A stretch of DNA of 64,000 bases from Spirochaetales bacterium (GTDB taxonomy: Bacteria > Spirochaetota > Spirochaetia > DSM-27196 > Salinispiraceae), in contig JAACWS010000021.1 of NCBI GenBank assembly GCA_009991955.1, forward strand, positions 1 to 64,000, given 5' to 3'. Positions 54,024-63,002 of this stretch are shown piece after piece. The position numbers and the translations under genes are program-made. The notes under the pieces were generated by a model that saw only the letters and a program-made list of their open reading frames with translations, did not search any database and was not told the DNA's origin. How positions within the stretch are numbered: the first letter of the stretch is position 1; every line of letters begins with the position of its first letter.

Positions 54024-56045
54024 CTACATCCTCGCCATCATGTCGTGTAAACCACCGCCATTTTGGACGTTAGCGAATCCCATCTGTTTCAGGACCCGCA
54101 CACCGTAGGAAGATCGAGCCCCCGAGGCACAATACAAGGTAATGTCTCGGTCCTTGGCTCCCAGCTCTTCAATTCGGCTTTGGAGTTCGTCGAGGGGGAT
54201 GTTGATTGCCCCGGGGACGGCACCGTAGGAGTACTCTTCGTCGGTTCGAACGTCGACCACCAGGGGGCCGGTGGTATCCACGGGGGCTGCAGGGGCCTCG
54301 GAACCTTCACTGGTTGGGGCACTTCCGGCAGCTCCATGTTTCAGATCCTCGATAGATTTTTTCTCGATGGGGAACAACCCCACCTGAAGTTTAGGAAATT
54401 TGGCGACTCGGGCCTGGCGTTCCAGGGAGATGTATCCACCACTCAGGTTGTAGGCCTTTTCGAAACCCGCAGACTTGAGCATCCGGACCGCCACGTGGCC
54501 TTTTTGTCCGTCGTCGCTGATAACAAGGATAGCTTGATCCTTGGCAATTTGGTCCAGATTCTCTCGTAAGATATTCTGGCTAATATTGCTCGAGCCGGCT
54601 AGGTTTGCTTTGCGAAAAGTAATGGGGTCCCGAAGGTCTACAGCAATGGGTTGTTTTTCGAGAACGAAGGTCTCCAGGTCCTGGGCCAGAACCGAGGGGC
54701 TAAATCCGCTGGCGTGATTCAGGGCCGTAAAGGCCGCCATGTTCACTGGTCCGTTGGGGCTGTTGAAGGGAGGCGCATAGGCCAAATCCAACTCTTCTAG
54801 ATCTGAAAGAGTCATTCCTGCGGTAATTGCGGTGGCCATAACATCGATTCGTTTGTCGACCCCGACCCGACCTGCGGCCTGAGCGCCCAGGATCTTTTGG
54901 GTCTTCTTGTCAAAGATAACCATGAGGCTTACCTTCTCGGCGCCGGGGTAGTAGGCGGTATGGCTGGTCTTGTGGACGACAATTGCATCGGCGTCGAACC
55001 CTGCGTCCCGGGCGGCCTTGAGGTTGAGTCCCGTAGAACCCGCAACCGCACCGAACAACAACACAACAGAAGTACCTAACGAGCCTTTATATTCCCGGTG
55101 GCCACCCAGGGCGTTTTCGGCGACATAACGGCCTTGGCGGTTTGCCGGGCCGGCTAGGGGGATTCGGACGGTTTTGTCCAGGATTCGGTGTTCAATTTCT
55201 ACCATGTCACCGGCGGCAAAGATGTTGGGGTCGTTGGTCTGCAGGGTTGAACTAACTTTTAGTCCACCAGCGGGGCCAATTTCCAGACCGGCGTCTTTGG
55301 CCAGGGCCAGGGTCGGGCGTACCCCTACGGATAACAACACAAAGTCCGAGGGCAGGGTAGTTCCATCGCTTAAGGCTACCGAGTTGTCGTTAATTTCTTT
55401 CAGTGATTTTCCGAGGTGCAGTTCTACTCCGTAGTCGAGGAGCTCCTTGGTCAGAAAACCAGCAAATTCTTGTTCCAGGTTTGGCATCACCTGGGGTGCC
55501 ATTTCTACTAATCGAACCTTCAACCCTCGTTTTACCAGGGCTTCGACCATTTCTAGACCTATAAAGCCACCACCAACGACAACCGCGTCTTGGGGCTCTT
55601 CCTCGGTAATAAACTCCTGGATTCGGTCCATATCATCCAGGGTCCAGAGTTGGAATACGTGGTCTTTTTCTACTCCAGGGAGCGGTGGTACCAGAGGTTT
55701 ACCCCCCTGGGCCAAGATGAGGGTATCGTAGGGGTAATCGATTTCTTTGCCGGTCTCGGTGTTTTTTGTCTTGACGATCTTTTTGGTTCGATCGAGCGAA
55801 AGGGCCGCAGTATTCGTTTGGACTTTGACTTTGTATTGGTCGTCGAAGGTTTGGGGGCTGGCCAGAATGAGGGAAGATCGGTGTTCCACATCGCCACCTA
55901 TGTAGTAGGGAAGGCCACAGTTGGCAAACGAGACGTCGGCTCCTGCCTCCAGAAGTGTTATATCGGCATCACCATCGAGCCGCCGAGTCTTTGCTGCTGC
56001 GGTGGCTCCCGCGGCGACTCCTCCAATTATGACTATTTTACGCAT
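54024..56045 (-). CDS. CoA-disulfide reductase with two C-terminal rhodanese domains
   Basis: A 673-residue flavoprotein of the CoA-disulfide reductase/NADH oxidase group. FAD motif GGVAAGATAAAK at residues 8-19, single redox Cys43 in SFANCGLPYY, NAD(P) motif VVGGGFIGLEMVEAL, and dimerisation domain to about residue 445. Two rhodanese-like domains follow. The first (about 460-555) has lost the catalytic Cys (ISDDGQKGHVAVRM), while the second (about 590-670) keeps it (LYCASGARSSYG). A Pro/Ala/Ser linker near residue 575 joins them. It probably reduces CoA or other persulfides and disulfides. Promoter and AGGAG site are clear upstream. Confidence 0.9.
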   Translation of the reverse strand: MRKIVIIGGVAAGATAAAKTRRLDGDADITLLEAGADVSFANCGLPYYIGGDVEHRSSLILASPQTFDDQYKVKVQTNTAALSLDRTKKIVKTKNTETGKEIDYPYDTLILAQGGKPLVPPLPGVEKDHVFQLWTLDDMDRIQEFITEEEPQDAVVVGGGFIGLEMVEALVKRGLKVRLVEMAPQVMPNLEQEFAGFLTKELLDYGVELHLGKSLKEINDNSVALSDGTTLPSDFVLLSVGVRPTLALAKDAGLEIGPAGGLKVSSTLQTNDPNIFAAGDMVEIEHRILDKTVRIPLAGPANRQGRYVAENALGGHREYKGSLGTSVVLLFGAVAGSTGLNLKAARDAGFDADAIVVHKTSHTAYYPGAEKVSLMVIFDKKTQKILGAQAAGRVGVDKRIDVMATAITAGMTLSDLEELDLAYAPPFNSPNGPVNMAAFTALNHASGFSPSVLAQDLETFVLEKQPIAVDLRDPITFRKANLAGSSNISQNILRENLDQIAKDQAILVISDDGQKGHVAVRMLKSAGFEKAYNLSGGYISLERQARVAKFPKLQVGLFPIEKKSIEDLKHGAAGSAPTSEGSEAPAAPVDTTGPLVVDVRTDEEYSYGAVPGAINIPLDELQSRIEELGAKDRDITLYCASGARSSYGVRVLKQMGFANVQNGGGLHDMMARM

Positions 56046-56074
56046 ATATTGCTCCTGCTATCTATGATTATTTA

Positions 56075-56103
56075 TATATATAACATCAATGAATGAACGT
56101 CAA
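56075..56103 (-). promoter_or_regulatory. Promoter of CoA-disulfide reductase gene
   Basis: On the minus strand TTGACG (56103-56098), a 17-bp spacer and TATATA (56080-56075) form a good sigma-70 promoter, 29 bp before the ATG at 56045. The 21-bp-spaced operator lies about 50 bp further upstream and points toward this promoter. Confidence 0.7.
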
Positions 56104-56152
56104 CTAGATACACAGCAGCAGTTACCAGAGGCACCTATAGAACTCGAAAATC

Positions 56153-56189
56153 ATTGTAAAAATTGTCAGGAAAGTTGTAAATTTTGACA
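56153..56189 (-). promoter_or_regulatory. 21-bp-spaced direct-repeat operator, CoA-disulfide reductase/Cof phosphatase
   Basis: On the minus strand GTCAAAATTTACAAC (from 56188) and GACAATTTTTACAAT (from 56167) are direct repeats exactly 21 bp apart, the same motif as at lacZ and the antiporter. The orientation matches regulation of the CoA-disulfide reductase; the Cof phosphatase start is about 70 bp away on the other side. Confidence 0.72.
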
Positions 56190-56257
56190 CAGTCGACGGC
56201 GTGTAGTTTCGCAGCGGGTACTTTGCGAACCGCCCATTTCCCTGTACCCTGCCACCC

Positions 56258-57061
56258 ATGGCAATAAAATTACTCGCAACCGATATGGATGACACTCTCC
56301 TCTCCCACGACCTAAGTATTAGTCCCGGCAACAAAGAGGCCCTGGAAGCCGCCGAAGACCTGGGAGTACACATCGTTTTGGCCAGTGGCCGAAGCCTCTT
56401 TAGTATGAGCCCCTACGTAAAATCCCTTGGAATAGATACCCACGAAGGCTACGTTATTAGTTGGAACGGTGCCCTGGTGACCGACGCTCAGACCCAGAAA
56501 CCCCTGTTCGAGTATTTCTTAGAACCATCGGTAATCAATGAGGCAATCGACTACTGTGTTAAGCACGACCTATCGTTACAGACCCAAAAAGACAGTCGAA
56601 TATTCGTAATTAACGTCAATAGGTACGCCGAGCTCGATGTTGCGGTTTCAAAAATGGAACTGGTCCCGAGCGATCGCGAGGGATTCTTGTCGATGCCCCT
56701 TCCTAAACTCATCTTACCGGGGGATCCCGATGCCCTCACACCCATCGAAAACATGCTCAAACCCCACTTTGGTGACCGCGCCCGACTCTTTCGATCGAAA
56801 CCGTACTTTCTCGAAATAATGCCCCCCGAAGCCGATAAGGGCCTCGCCCTCGCCCATCTGGCCGAAATTCTTGGAGTTAAACAAGAAGAGGTCATGGCTA
56901 TAGGAGATGCGGGAAACGACAAACATATGATCGAGTGGGCGGGTATCGGGGTTGCAATGGCCAACGCTACCGAAGAGGTGCGAAAGGTCGCAAATTGGGT
57001 TACGACAAAAACTAACGATGAAGACGGATTTGCCGAAGCGCTCAGGCGGTTTGTGCTTTAG
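56258..57061 (+). CDS. Cof-type HAD hydrolase (sugar-phosphate phosphatase-like)
   Basis: A 267-residue HAD phosphatase of subfamily IIB. Motif I is LLATDMDDTLLSHD at residues 4-17, motif II VLASGRS (about 46), motif III Lys in EADKGLALAHL, and motif IV IGDAGNDKHMIEWA. The C2 cap lies between motifs II and III. Members dephosphorylate sugar phosphates, flavin or PLP precursors; the substrate is open. The ATG follows a TACCCT box by 7 nt and lacks a ribosome site. Its TAG interlocks with the TAA of the convergent Fn3-like gene. Confidence 0.87.
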   Translation: MAIKLLATDMDDTLLSHDLSISPGNKEALEAAEDLGVHIVLASGRSLFSMSPYVKSLGIDTHEGYVISWNGALVTDAQTQKPLFEYFLEPSVINEAIDYCVKHDLSLQTQKDSRIFVINVNRYAELDVAVSKMELVPSDREGFLSMPLPKLILPGDPDALTPIENMLKPHFGDRARLFRSKPYFLEIMPPEADKGLALAHLAEILGVKQEEVMAIGDAGNDKHMIEWAGIGVAMANATEEVRKVANWVTTKTNDEDGFAEALRRFVL

Positions 57062-58428
57062 GGCTGTCGCAATCGAAGCAGAATATCGTTCATCCAAGGA
57101 TCTACAGTCGACGCGCCGACCTGATCGCGAATAAGTAAAAAGGCCAAATAGGACTGCTCGTAATTGCCCAGAAAATACTGAGCCTGGGCCTGGTAGAACT
57201 CTACCCTCGCCCGGCGCTCGGTCTCGAGGGGCAGGGTCATAAGATTTGCAAATAAAGACAAAGACTCATCCCAATTACGATTCTGAAACTGGGTCGTAAG
57301 GATCGATTGCAAAATTCGAGCCTCGGCCTTGTTCTGTTCCTGTCCAGGATCTCGATCTTCGGGGAAGATGAGAACTTCTGGTTCGGGCAAGGGGGCTTGA
57401 GGAAAGGGTGCCATAAGGATATCGAAAGCCTGACGGGCTCGATCGGTAGGTTCGGTTTCCCGGGAAGGGAAGGGCAGGACCGGCGAATCGAGATTGGTAG
57501 TCGAAATAAATCGAGCTTGAGAACTCAGGAGGGGCAATCCGAGAGCCCGAGGATTTGCGGCCTCCACTGGAACAGAGGTAACCACCGCCTGCTCGCCGAG
57601 GGGGAGGCTTACGGGGTTAATGAGGGTATTGGTGCCCCTTACCAGGGAACCTGGATCAAGAGCATCGGTATCAAGAACTCCGTAGTAGTAAGCCACACCC
57701 GGTACGGGGTAATCGATGAATTGATTAATTGTACCCCCGACCGTATCGACTAACAGTGCTTGGGCAAGATTCTCTGAGTTCGTAATTGGTCCGGTAGAGC
57801 GGTATAAACTCACCCGGCGTCGTGGCGAGTCGGTTTGGTAGGATATTTCAAAGGCCAAATTGTCCGATCGGGCGATAACCCGTAGGCCCGAAAGCCGTGC
57901 AGGAACTTCAGGAACCGGGGTGGTTTCCGCCGCAGATTCGCCATTGTCCCCGGTCTCGGAAGTCGATTCTGTAGCTGGGGTCGGATTCTGGGCCATAACC
58001 ATACTTATTCGGGCGGGCACCAGGGTAATATTTCGCATAGGAATAAAGACCGGAAAAGGGTTTCCCGAACCATCGGCTGCCAGTACGGCGTAGTAGTAGT
58101 TACCATTCACCGGGGGGGTGTCGATGTAAATTTGTGTACCCGGAGGAACCTGGGCTACTTGTTCGGCAAGAAAATAATTGGACGTAGAAATCTCCCGGGT
58201 GTAACGATAGATAAAATATGTACTGGGGGAGTTAGGAATATCTTCCCAGGTTAGGCGAACCTGGGGATCGCGAACCGCAATTCGGAGCTGACTTATGAAT
58301 GGGGCAAAAACGCTCATGTCCCCGTCGGCCTGGGCAAAGAGCCCAATCGATCCTCCAAAGAGTAAAAAACCTAAAAAGAGAGGTAATAGGGAGTTTCGAA
58401 GGGCGGAAGAGGACATATTCCTGATCAT
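57058..58428 (-). CDS. Exported Fn3/TPR-like hypothetical protein
   Basis: A 456-residue secreted or periplasmic protein. The signal peptide (SSALRNSLLPLFLGFLLFGGSIGLFAQA) ends near residue 33. The N-terminal part reads like fibronectin type III strands (VRLTWEDIPNSPSTYFIYRYTREI, NYYYAVLAADGSG), followed by a Thr/Glu/Pro spacer near 145 and a second such unit (LAFEISYQTDSPRRRVSLYRS, YYYGVLDTDA). The last 100 residues are helical and TPR-like (LQSILTTQFQNRNWDESLSLFANLM, QAQYFLGNYEQSYLAFL). Such proteins are common in spirochaete envelopes. The start is uncertain (58428 or 58416). Function unknown. Confidence 0.7.
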   Translation of the reverse strand: MIRNMSSSALRNSLLPLFLGFLLFGGSIGLFAQADGDMSVFAPFISQLRIAVRDPQVRLTWEDIPNSPSTYFIYRYTREISTSNYFLAEQVAQVPPGTQIYIDTPPVNGNYYYAVLAADGSGNPFPVFIPMRNITLVPARISMVMAQNPTPATESTSETGDNGESAAETTPVPEVPARLSGLRVIARSDNLAFEISYQTDSPRRRVSLYRSTGPITNSENLAQALLVDTVGGTINQFIDYPVPGVAYYYGVLDTDALDPGSLVRGTNTLINPVSLPLGEQAVVTSVPVEAANPRALGLPLLSSQARFISTTNLDSPVLPFPSRETEPTDRARQAFDILMAPFPQAPLPEPEVLIFPEDRDPGQEQNKAEARILQSILTTQFQNRNWDESLSLFANLMTLPLETERRARVEFYQAQAQYFLGNYEQSYLAFLLIRDQVGASTVDPWMNDILLRLRQP

Positions 58429-58483
58429 ACTCTTACTTATCGACAATTTCCAGGTTAAGATTGAGGGTAAGGGGGCCCATCGA

Positions 58484-59776
58484 ATGAAAGTACACCTACC
58501 CTATGGAAAAACAAAGATTACCTTGGAGTTATCCGAGAGAGTAACCGTTCTGAGTGCTGAGGTCGAGTATCCCAAAGCCCTTGCTCGGTCGGAAATTTCT
58601 CGCGCCTTGGCCAATCCAATTGGTACTCCGTCCCTTTCGGAATTATTGATGAAAAAGAAGCCACGAACCGTCGCCATTACCATTTCCGATAGTACCCGGG
58701 CGGTACCAAACAAAGTGTTTATGCCCGAAATTCTCAAAACGTTGAAAGATTCGGGAGTACCCAGCGAGGCTGTAACGATAATCGTAGGCACAGGAATGCA
58801 TCGCCCCAGCACAACCGCGGAGTTGGAGGAGCTTTTAGGTCCAGAAATAATCCAGAAGTACACCGTCATCGATCATACCGCCGACGACCCCGAGACCCTT
58901 TCCAAGGTTAGCGATACCCCCTACGTAGCGGTGAATAAGATCTTCGCCGAGGCCGATTTTCGGGTTGTAACCGGGTTCATTGAGCCCCACTTTATGGCCG
59001 GGTATTCGGGGGGACGGAAAGGAGTATGCCCCGCCATGGTAGACCTGCACACTATTCAGCGGTTCCACGGCTTTCGCACCCTTTCGAATCCACTAGCCAA
59101 GGAAGGCGTATTAGAAGGGAACCCCTGTCATTCCGCTGCCCTCGAGGTAGCCCAAGCGGTCGGGGTAGATTTTCTGTTTAACGTTGCAATTAACCGCGAG
59201 AAAGAAATTGTAGGAATCTATTGTGGGGATTTAGAAAAGGCCCACGCCCGAGGATGTGCCGACATTGCCCTGTGGTCTGGAGTAAAGCTGACCCAAAAAT
59301 ATGACTTTGTAATAACCAACGGTGGCGGATACCCCTTGGACCAGAACTTCTACCAGACCGTTAAGGGAATGTGCATGGCCCTACCAGCCTTGCACGACAA
59401 AAGTACCCTGCTCGTCGTCTCATCCTGTGCTCAGCAATTGGGGAGTCCCGAGTACACCGATCTCATGAAGAAATACGATGGGCGGTGGCAAGAGTTTCTC
59501 GAAGACATCGAGGCACATTCCGATACCACCGCCAAAGATCAGTGGGAACTGCAAATGCAGTGCCGGGTCTTAGAACGAATAGGGAGCAAACGGCTTTTGT
59601 TTTTCTCCGACGAGATGAATTTTACCTTACAAAAGCAGTCCAACGTGAGTCCAATCTTGGGCGATAAGGCAGTAGGGCAACGACTTCAAGAGACTATCGA
59701 TCGAATCTGCCATGAAAACCCCAAGGCTTCGATCGCGGTTATTCCCGATGGGCCCTATGCCATGCTGCTGGAATAG
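58484..59776 (+). CDS. LarA-like (DUF2088) nickel-pincer enzyme family protein
   Basis: A 430-residue protein of the lactate racemase LarA family. The phosphate-contact motif SDSTRAVP (about residue 65), GTGMHRP (His near 106), EPHFMAGYSGGRKGVCPAM (His near 172, Lys near 182 that binds the nickel-pincer cofactor) and HTIQRFHG (His near 200) are all present. Known relatives racemise or epimerise 2-hydroxy acids; this member could have another substrate. Cofactor-making larB, larC and larE are not in the window. ATG 58484 is preceded by a G-rich stretch. It is divergent from the Fn3-like gene. Confidence 0.82.
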   Translation: MKVHLPYGKTKITLELSERVTVLSAEVEYPKALARSEISRALANPIGTPSLSELLMKKKPRTVAITISDSTRAVPNKVFMPEILKTLKDSGVPSEAVTIIVGTGMHRPSTTAELEELLGPEIIQKYTVIDHTADDPETLSKVSDTPYVAVNKIFAEADFRVVTGFIEPHFMAGYSGGRKGVCPAMVDLHTIQRFHGFRTLSNPLAKEGVLEGNPCHSAALEVAQAVGVDFLFNVAINREKEIVGIYCGDLEKAHARGCADIALWSGVKLTQKYDFVITNGGGYPLDQNFYQTVKGMCMALPALHDKSTLLVVSSCAQQLGSPEYTDLMKKYDGRWQEFLEDIEAHSDTTAKDQWELQMQCRVLERIGSKRLLFFSDEMNFTLQKQSNVSPILGDKAVGQRLQETIDRICHENPKASIAVIPDGPYAMLLE

Positions 59777-59781
59777 GTGGG

Positions 59782-59811
59782 TTGAGTCAGGGCAACCAGG
59801 AAGGGTATACT
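59782..59811 (+). promoter_or_regulatory. Promoter of prfB
   Basis: TTGAGT (59782-59787), an 18-bp spacer and TATACT (59806-59811) form a good promoter, followed after 9 nt by the TAGGAGG ribosome site of prfB (59821-59827). Confidence 0.65.
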
Positions 59812-59832
59812 GCAAATCTTTAGGAGGCCCTC

Positions 59833-60958
59833 ATGCTTGAAGATCTACAAGCTCCCATAATGGAACTTGCCGACCTAATCTCTTCTACCTGGAGGGATCT
59901 TTGACCCCGAGAGAATTCGTGGGGAAGTAAAAAACCTCGAAACTAAGACTTCGGACCCAAGTTTTTGGAACGATCGCGCGAAGGCCGAGAAGGTCTTGCA
60001 AGAAATGAATCGCCATAAAAATCGACTCGAGCCCTGGGAAATACTAGTACGGGAGGCCAAGGATTTGGTTGATCTGTACGAGATGGCTTCCGACGAGGGC
60101 GATAGCTCTATGGAGTCGGAGATTCGCCAAAATTACCTGGATATTAAAACTCGATACGAAAAAATGCGCATTTTGGAGCTCCTCAGCGATGAGCACGACC
60201 CGGATGATGCGTTTTTGACAATTCACGCTGGGGCCGGGGGAACCGAGGCCTGCGATTGGGCTAGTATGCTCTACCGTATGTATACCCGGTGGATCGAAGA
60301 CAACAAAATGAAGTACTCCCTCATCGACCTTCAGGAGGCCGAGGGAGGAATAAAGAGCGTGACAATCCAGGTCACCGGGGATTACGCCTACGGCTACCTG
60401 AAAGGGGAGACCGGAGTCCATCGGCTAGTGCGGATTTCGCCCTTCGATTCTGGTGGTCGACGACATACATCCTTTACCTCGGTGTACGCATCGCCGGTGG
60501 TAGACGAAGATATCAATATCGACATTAAACCCGAGGATTTGCGGGTCGATACCTTTCGGTCCGGTGGGGCGGGGGGACAGCACGTCAATACCACCGACTC
60601 GGCGGTACGATTTACCCACTTACCCACAGGTGTCGTGGTTCAGTGCCAAAACGAACGGAGTCAAATTAAGAACCGGGATATAGCTATGAAGATGTTAAAG
60701 TCCCGATTATTTGATTATTATAAAGAGCAACAAGACCTGGAGCGGGAAAAGAATAGCGTAGAGAAAAAAGATATTTCTTGGGGAAATCAGATTCGTTCTT
60801 ACGTCTTTCAGCCTTATACTATGGTGAAGGACACTAGAACTCGTTGGGAAACCGGCAATATTCAAGGGGTCATGGACGGCGATTTAGATGATTTTATCGA
60901 AGCCTATTTAAAGTATATCTGGGACCAAAAGATAAAGGCCCAGAAAGGTGGAATATAA
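59833..60958 (+). CDS. prfB: Peptide chain release factor 2, programmed +1 frameshift
   Basis: RF2 recognises UAA and UGA stop codons. The gene is read as 59833-59901 joined to 59903-60958 (374 residues). Codon 24 is an in-frame TGA inside CTT-TGA-C, preceded by the internal Shine-Dalgarno AGGG three bases before CTT. This is the classical autoregulatory site, where low RF2 lets the ribosome slip +1 and read GAC. After the shift the sequence DPERIRGEVKNLETKTSDPSFWND fits RF2. The RF2-type SPF motif (ISPFDSGGRRHTS) and the catalytic GGQ (GGAGGQHVN) are present. TAGGAGG precedes the ATG. A response regulator and ftsY follow. Confidence 0.95.
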
Positions 60959-60965
60959 CATCCCC

Positions 60966-61424
60966 ATGGACCGGGAAACAAGATCCCCTGGATTAGGGGT
61001 AACAAGTACACAAGGATCCTCTCTTTTCGATGGGCCAGATAAGTCTCAGGTTCTCATCATCGATGACCTTCCTTTCATGCGTAAGCTCCTGAGTCAAATC
61101 TGTCACGATGGGGGCTTCGAGGTTATCGCCGAGGCGGCAAATGGTCGCGATGGGGTACGGCAGTATGTGCTCACCGAACCGACCCTGGTCCTTTTAGATA
61201 TAACTATGCCGGTGATGGATGGCATTACCGCTCTGCGAAAGATTCTCGCCTACGATCCTGAAGCAAGGGTTGTCATGTGTAGTGCCCTGAACGAGGAGGG
61301 TCTCATTCGACGGGCCCTGCAAATTGGCGCCCGAGACTACGTAGTAAAGCCTTTTCTGCCCCAGCGGGTAAAAAATGCCCTCCTTAGGGCAATGGACTCG
61401 GAGCTACCCGGCCTGGGAGTGTAG
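60966..61424 (+). CDS. CheY-like response regulator
   Basis: A 152-residue single-domain response regulator with a 20-residue N-terminal extension. The receiver begins QVLIIDDLPFMRKLL (acidic pair), has the phosphorylation Asp in LVLLDITMPVMDG, a Ser in MCSALNEE and the Lys in DYVVKPF. There is no output domain. The start is uncertain: ATG 60966 lies 7 nt after the prfB stop, while GTG 60948 would overlap prfB and have AGAAAG upstream. The orphan regulator is probably phosphorylated by a kinase outside the window and may act in chemotaxis or stress. Confidence 0.85.
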   Translation: MDRETRSPGLGVTSTQGSSLFDGPDKSQVLIIDDLPFMRKLLSQICHDGGFEVIAEAANGRDGVRQYVLTEPTLVLLDITMPVMDGITALRKILAYDPEARVVMCSALNEEGLIRRALQIGARDYVVKPFLPQRVKNALLRAMDSELPGLGV

Positions 61425-61427
61425 GTT

Positions 61428-62990
61428 GTGGGTGCTCGAATCCCTTGCGGTTGTGGCCCTACTTTTCTGGTAGGATTTTTTGTCCTTTTCTGTGCTAGCT
61501 CGCTATTTTCCCAGACCCCAAGCCTTCCGCAATCATTTCTTCCCCAATCATTGAAAGACGACCTATACGCAGAGTTTTCGGCCAGTTCCTGGTGGTCCTC
61601 TGCGCGGATTGGGGCCCTCCCCTTTGAAATAATCTCGTCGGGGGAACAGGAAGGAAGTGCGAATCTCGATCCCCTGACCGACTACCTGGCCCGATTTTTA
61701 CCCTCCCTTTTGCTGACCCGGGTGCCCGAGTTGCCTTCTCGGCCTCTGAATCCCGATGAGGTCAAGGGAATTTATACCCGTGCAGCGGACGCAATTCGTG
61801 GCCGTCGGATGCAGATTTTGGCCGATCATCTACGGCAGCAGAGTCTTGCCCAGTTACGAGACCAGGTATTTACCTACCGGGAAGAATTGTCTACCCGGGC
61901 AGAGGAGGGCAAAAGTTGGCTTGATCCAGAAATCCTCGACCTCGAACTCCTTCAGGCAGAGGTACCCCTGTCACCGAGACTCCCCCTAGAAGTGGTCAGT
62001 ACTCCTGAAGGTTTCGAGGTCCCGGAATCCCTCCGAAAAGGGCTAAGAGAATCTTCACCCTTTGCCCTTGAGGCCCAAGCAAAAGAATTTGGAGTAGAAT
62101 ATTTGCTTTTGGGTTCAATCGAACTCTTTGGCGATGAGTCTGAATTTCTGGGGGTGAACTACTCGCTCTATTCCCGGTTTAGTCGAGAGATTGTTTTAGA
62201 AGGCAACTTCTTTTCGTCGAAGGCGGTAGCCCCCGAGGTTGCCCGAGACGAGGCTCGAAAGATTGCCATAGAGCTTTCAGAACAGCCCCAAGGGCGGGTT
62301 CAAGTAACCGTTCTACCCCCGGTGTACGAAATTCGAGTAAATGGACAGGTTCGGGGAATCGGACAGGTCGATGTAGACATGATTCCCATCGGCGAGGTTG
62401 TGCTAGAGGTTCTAGACCGTGAGCAGGTACTCGAAACAAAAAGGGGGGTAGTGGACTCTGAGAACCTTACAGAGATAGGGTTCTTAGTACCCCCACCCTC
62501 CTATTCGTTCGTTCCGGTGGTTTCGGTTCCTTCGGAGGTACCGGTCCTGATCGATGGGGTATTCCTAGGGATTACCCCTTTTTTGGCACCCCTTGGGGCC
62601 CAGCCTTCGGTGCTGGAGTTCAACCTGTCGGGGTATCATCGACGGACCCTGGTTACAAACCAGGAAATGGCCTCCCAGGGATTGAGCCTTACCCTGCTCG
62701 ATGACCGAATTGATTGGACCTACGAGGTAGAAACCCGTCGGGATCGATTTTATGGCTCCTTGGGAATTACCGTCTTAACTACCCTGGTCCCCCTGGTGCT
62801 CAATGGTATTTTTCAGGAGGCTGCAACCCTTGCCCGGGCAAATCTTTCGAACGCCACCCTCGTAGGCAGGGCAAACGACCTGTACTGGATACGGAATACA
62901 AGCTATCTGTTGACCGGAGTCTCGGCGGGCTATACTCTCTTCGAGTTAGGCCGATACATAGCCGCTGCTCGGGCGGCATTAACCCGATAA
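61428..62990 (+). CDS. Exported PEGA-domain protein
   Basis: A 520-residue protein with an N-terminal signal (LVGFFVLFCASSLFSQ, cut near residue 30). The middle part (residues about 60-285) is unrecognised. Two PEGA-like units follow: VTVLPPVYEIRVNGQVRGIGQVDVDMIPIGEVVLEVLD (about 292-330) and VVSVPSEVPVLIDGVFLGITPFLAPLGAQPSVLEFNLSGY (about 365-403). The C-terminal 90 residues contain hydrophobic stretches that could be membrane helices. PEGA units are common in surface proteins of spirochaetes. The GTG start lies 3 nt after the response-regulator stop, so the genes form one operon. Confidence 0.75.
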   Translation: MGARIPCGCGPTFLVGFFVLFCASSLFSQTPSLPQSFLPQSLKDDLYAEFSASSWWSSARIGALPFEIISSGEQEGSANLDPLTDYLARFLPSLLLTRVPELPSRPLNPDEVKGIYTRAADAIRGRRMQILADHLRQQSLAQLRDQVFTYREELSTRAEEGKSWLDPEILDLELLQAEVPLSPRLPLEVVSTPEGFEVPESLRKGLRESSPFALEAQAKEFGVEYLLLGSIELFGDESEFLGVNYSLYSRFSREIVLEGNFFSSKAVAPEVARDEARKIAIELSEQPQGRVQVTVLPPVYEIRVNGQVRGIGQVDVDMIPIGEVVLEVLDREQVLETKRGVVDSENLTEIGFLVPPPSYSFVPVVSVPSEVPVLIDGVFLGITPFLAPLGAQPSVLEFNLSGYHRRTLVTNQEMASQGLSLTLLDDRIDWTYEVETRRDRFYGSLGITVLTTLVPLVLNGIFQEAATLARANLSNATLVGRANDLYWIRNTSYLLTGVSAGYTLFELGRYIAAARAALTR

Positions 62991-63002
62991 AGAGGTCCCG
63001 GA

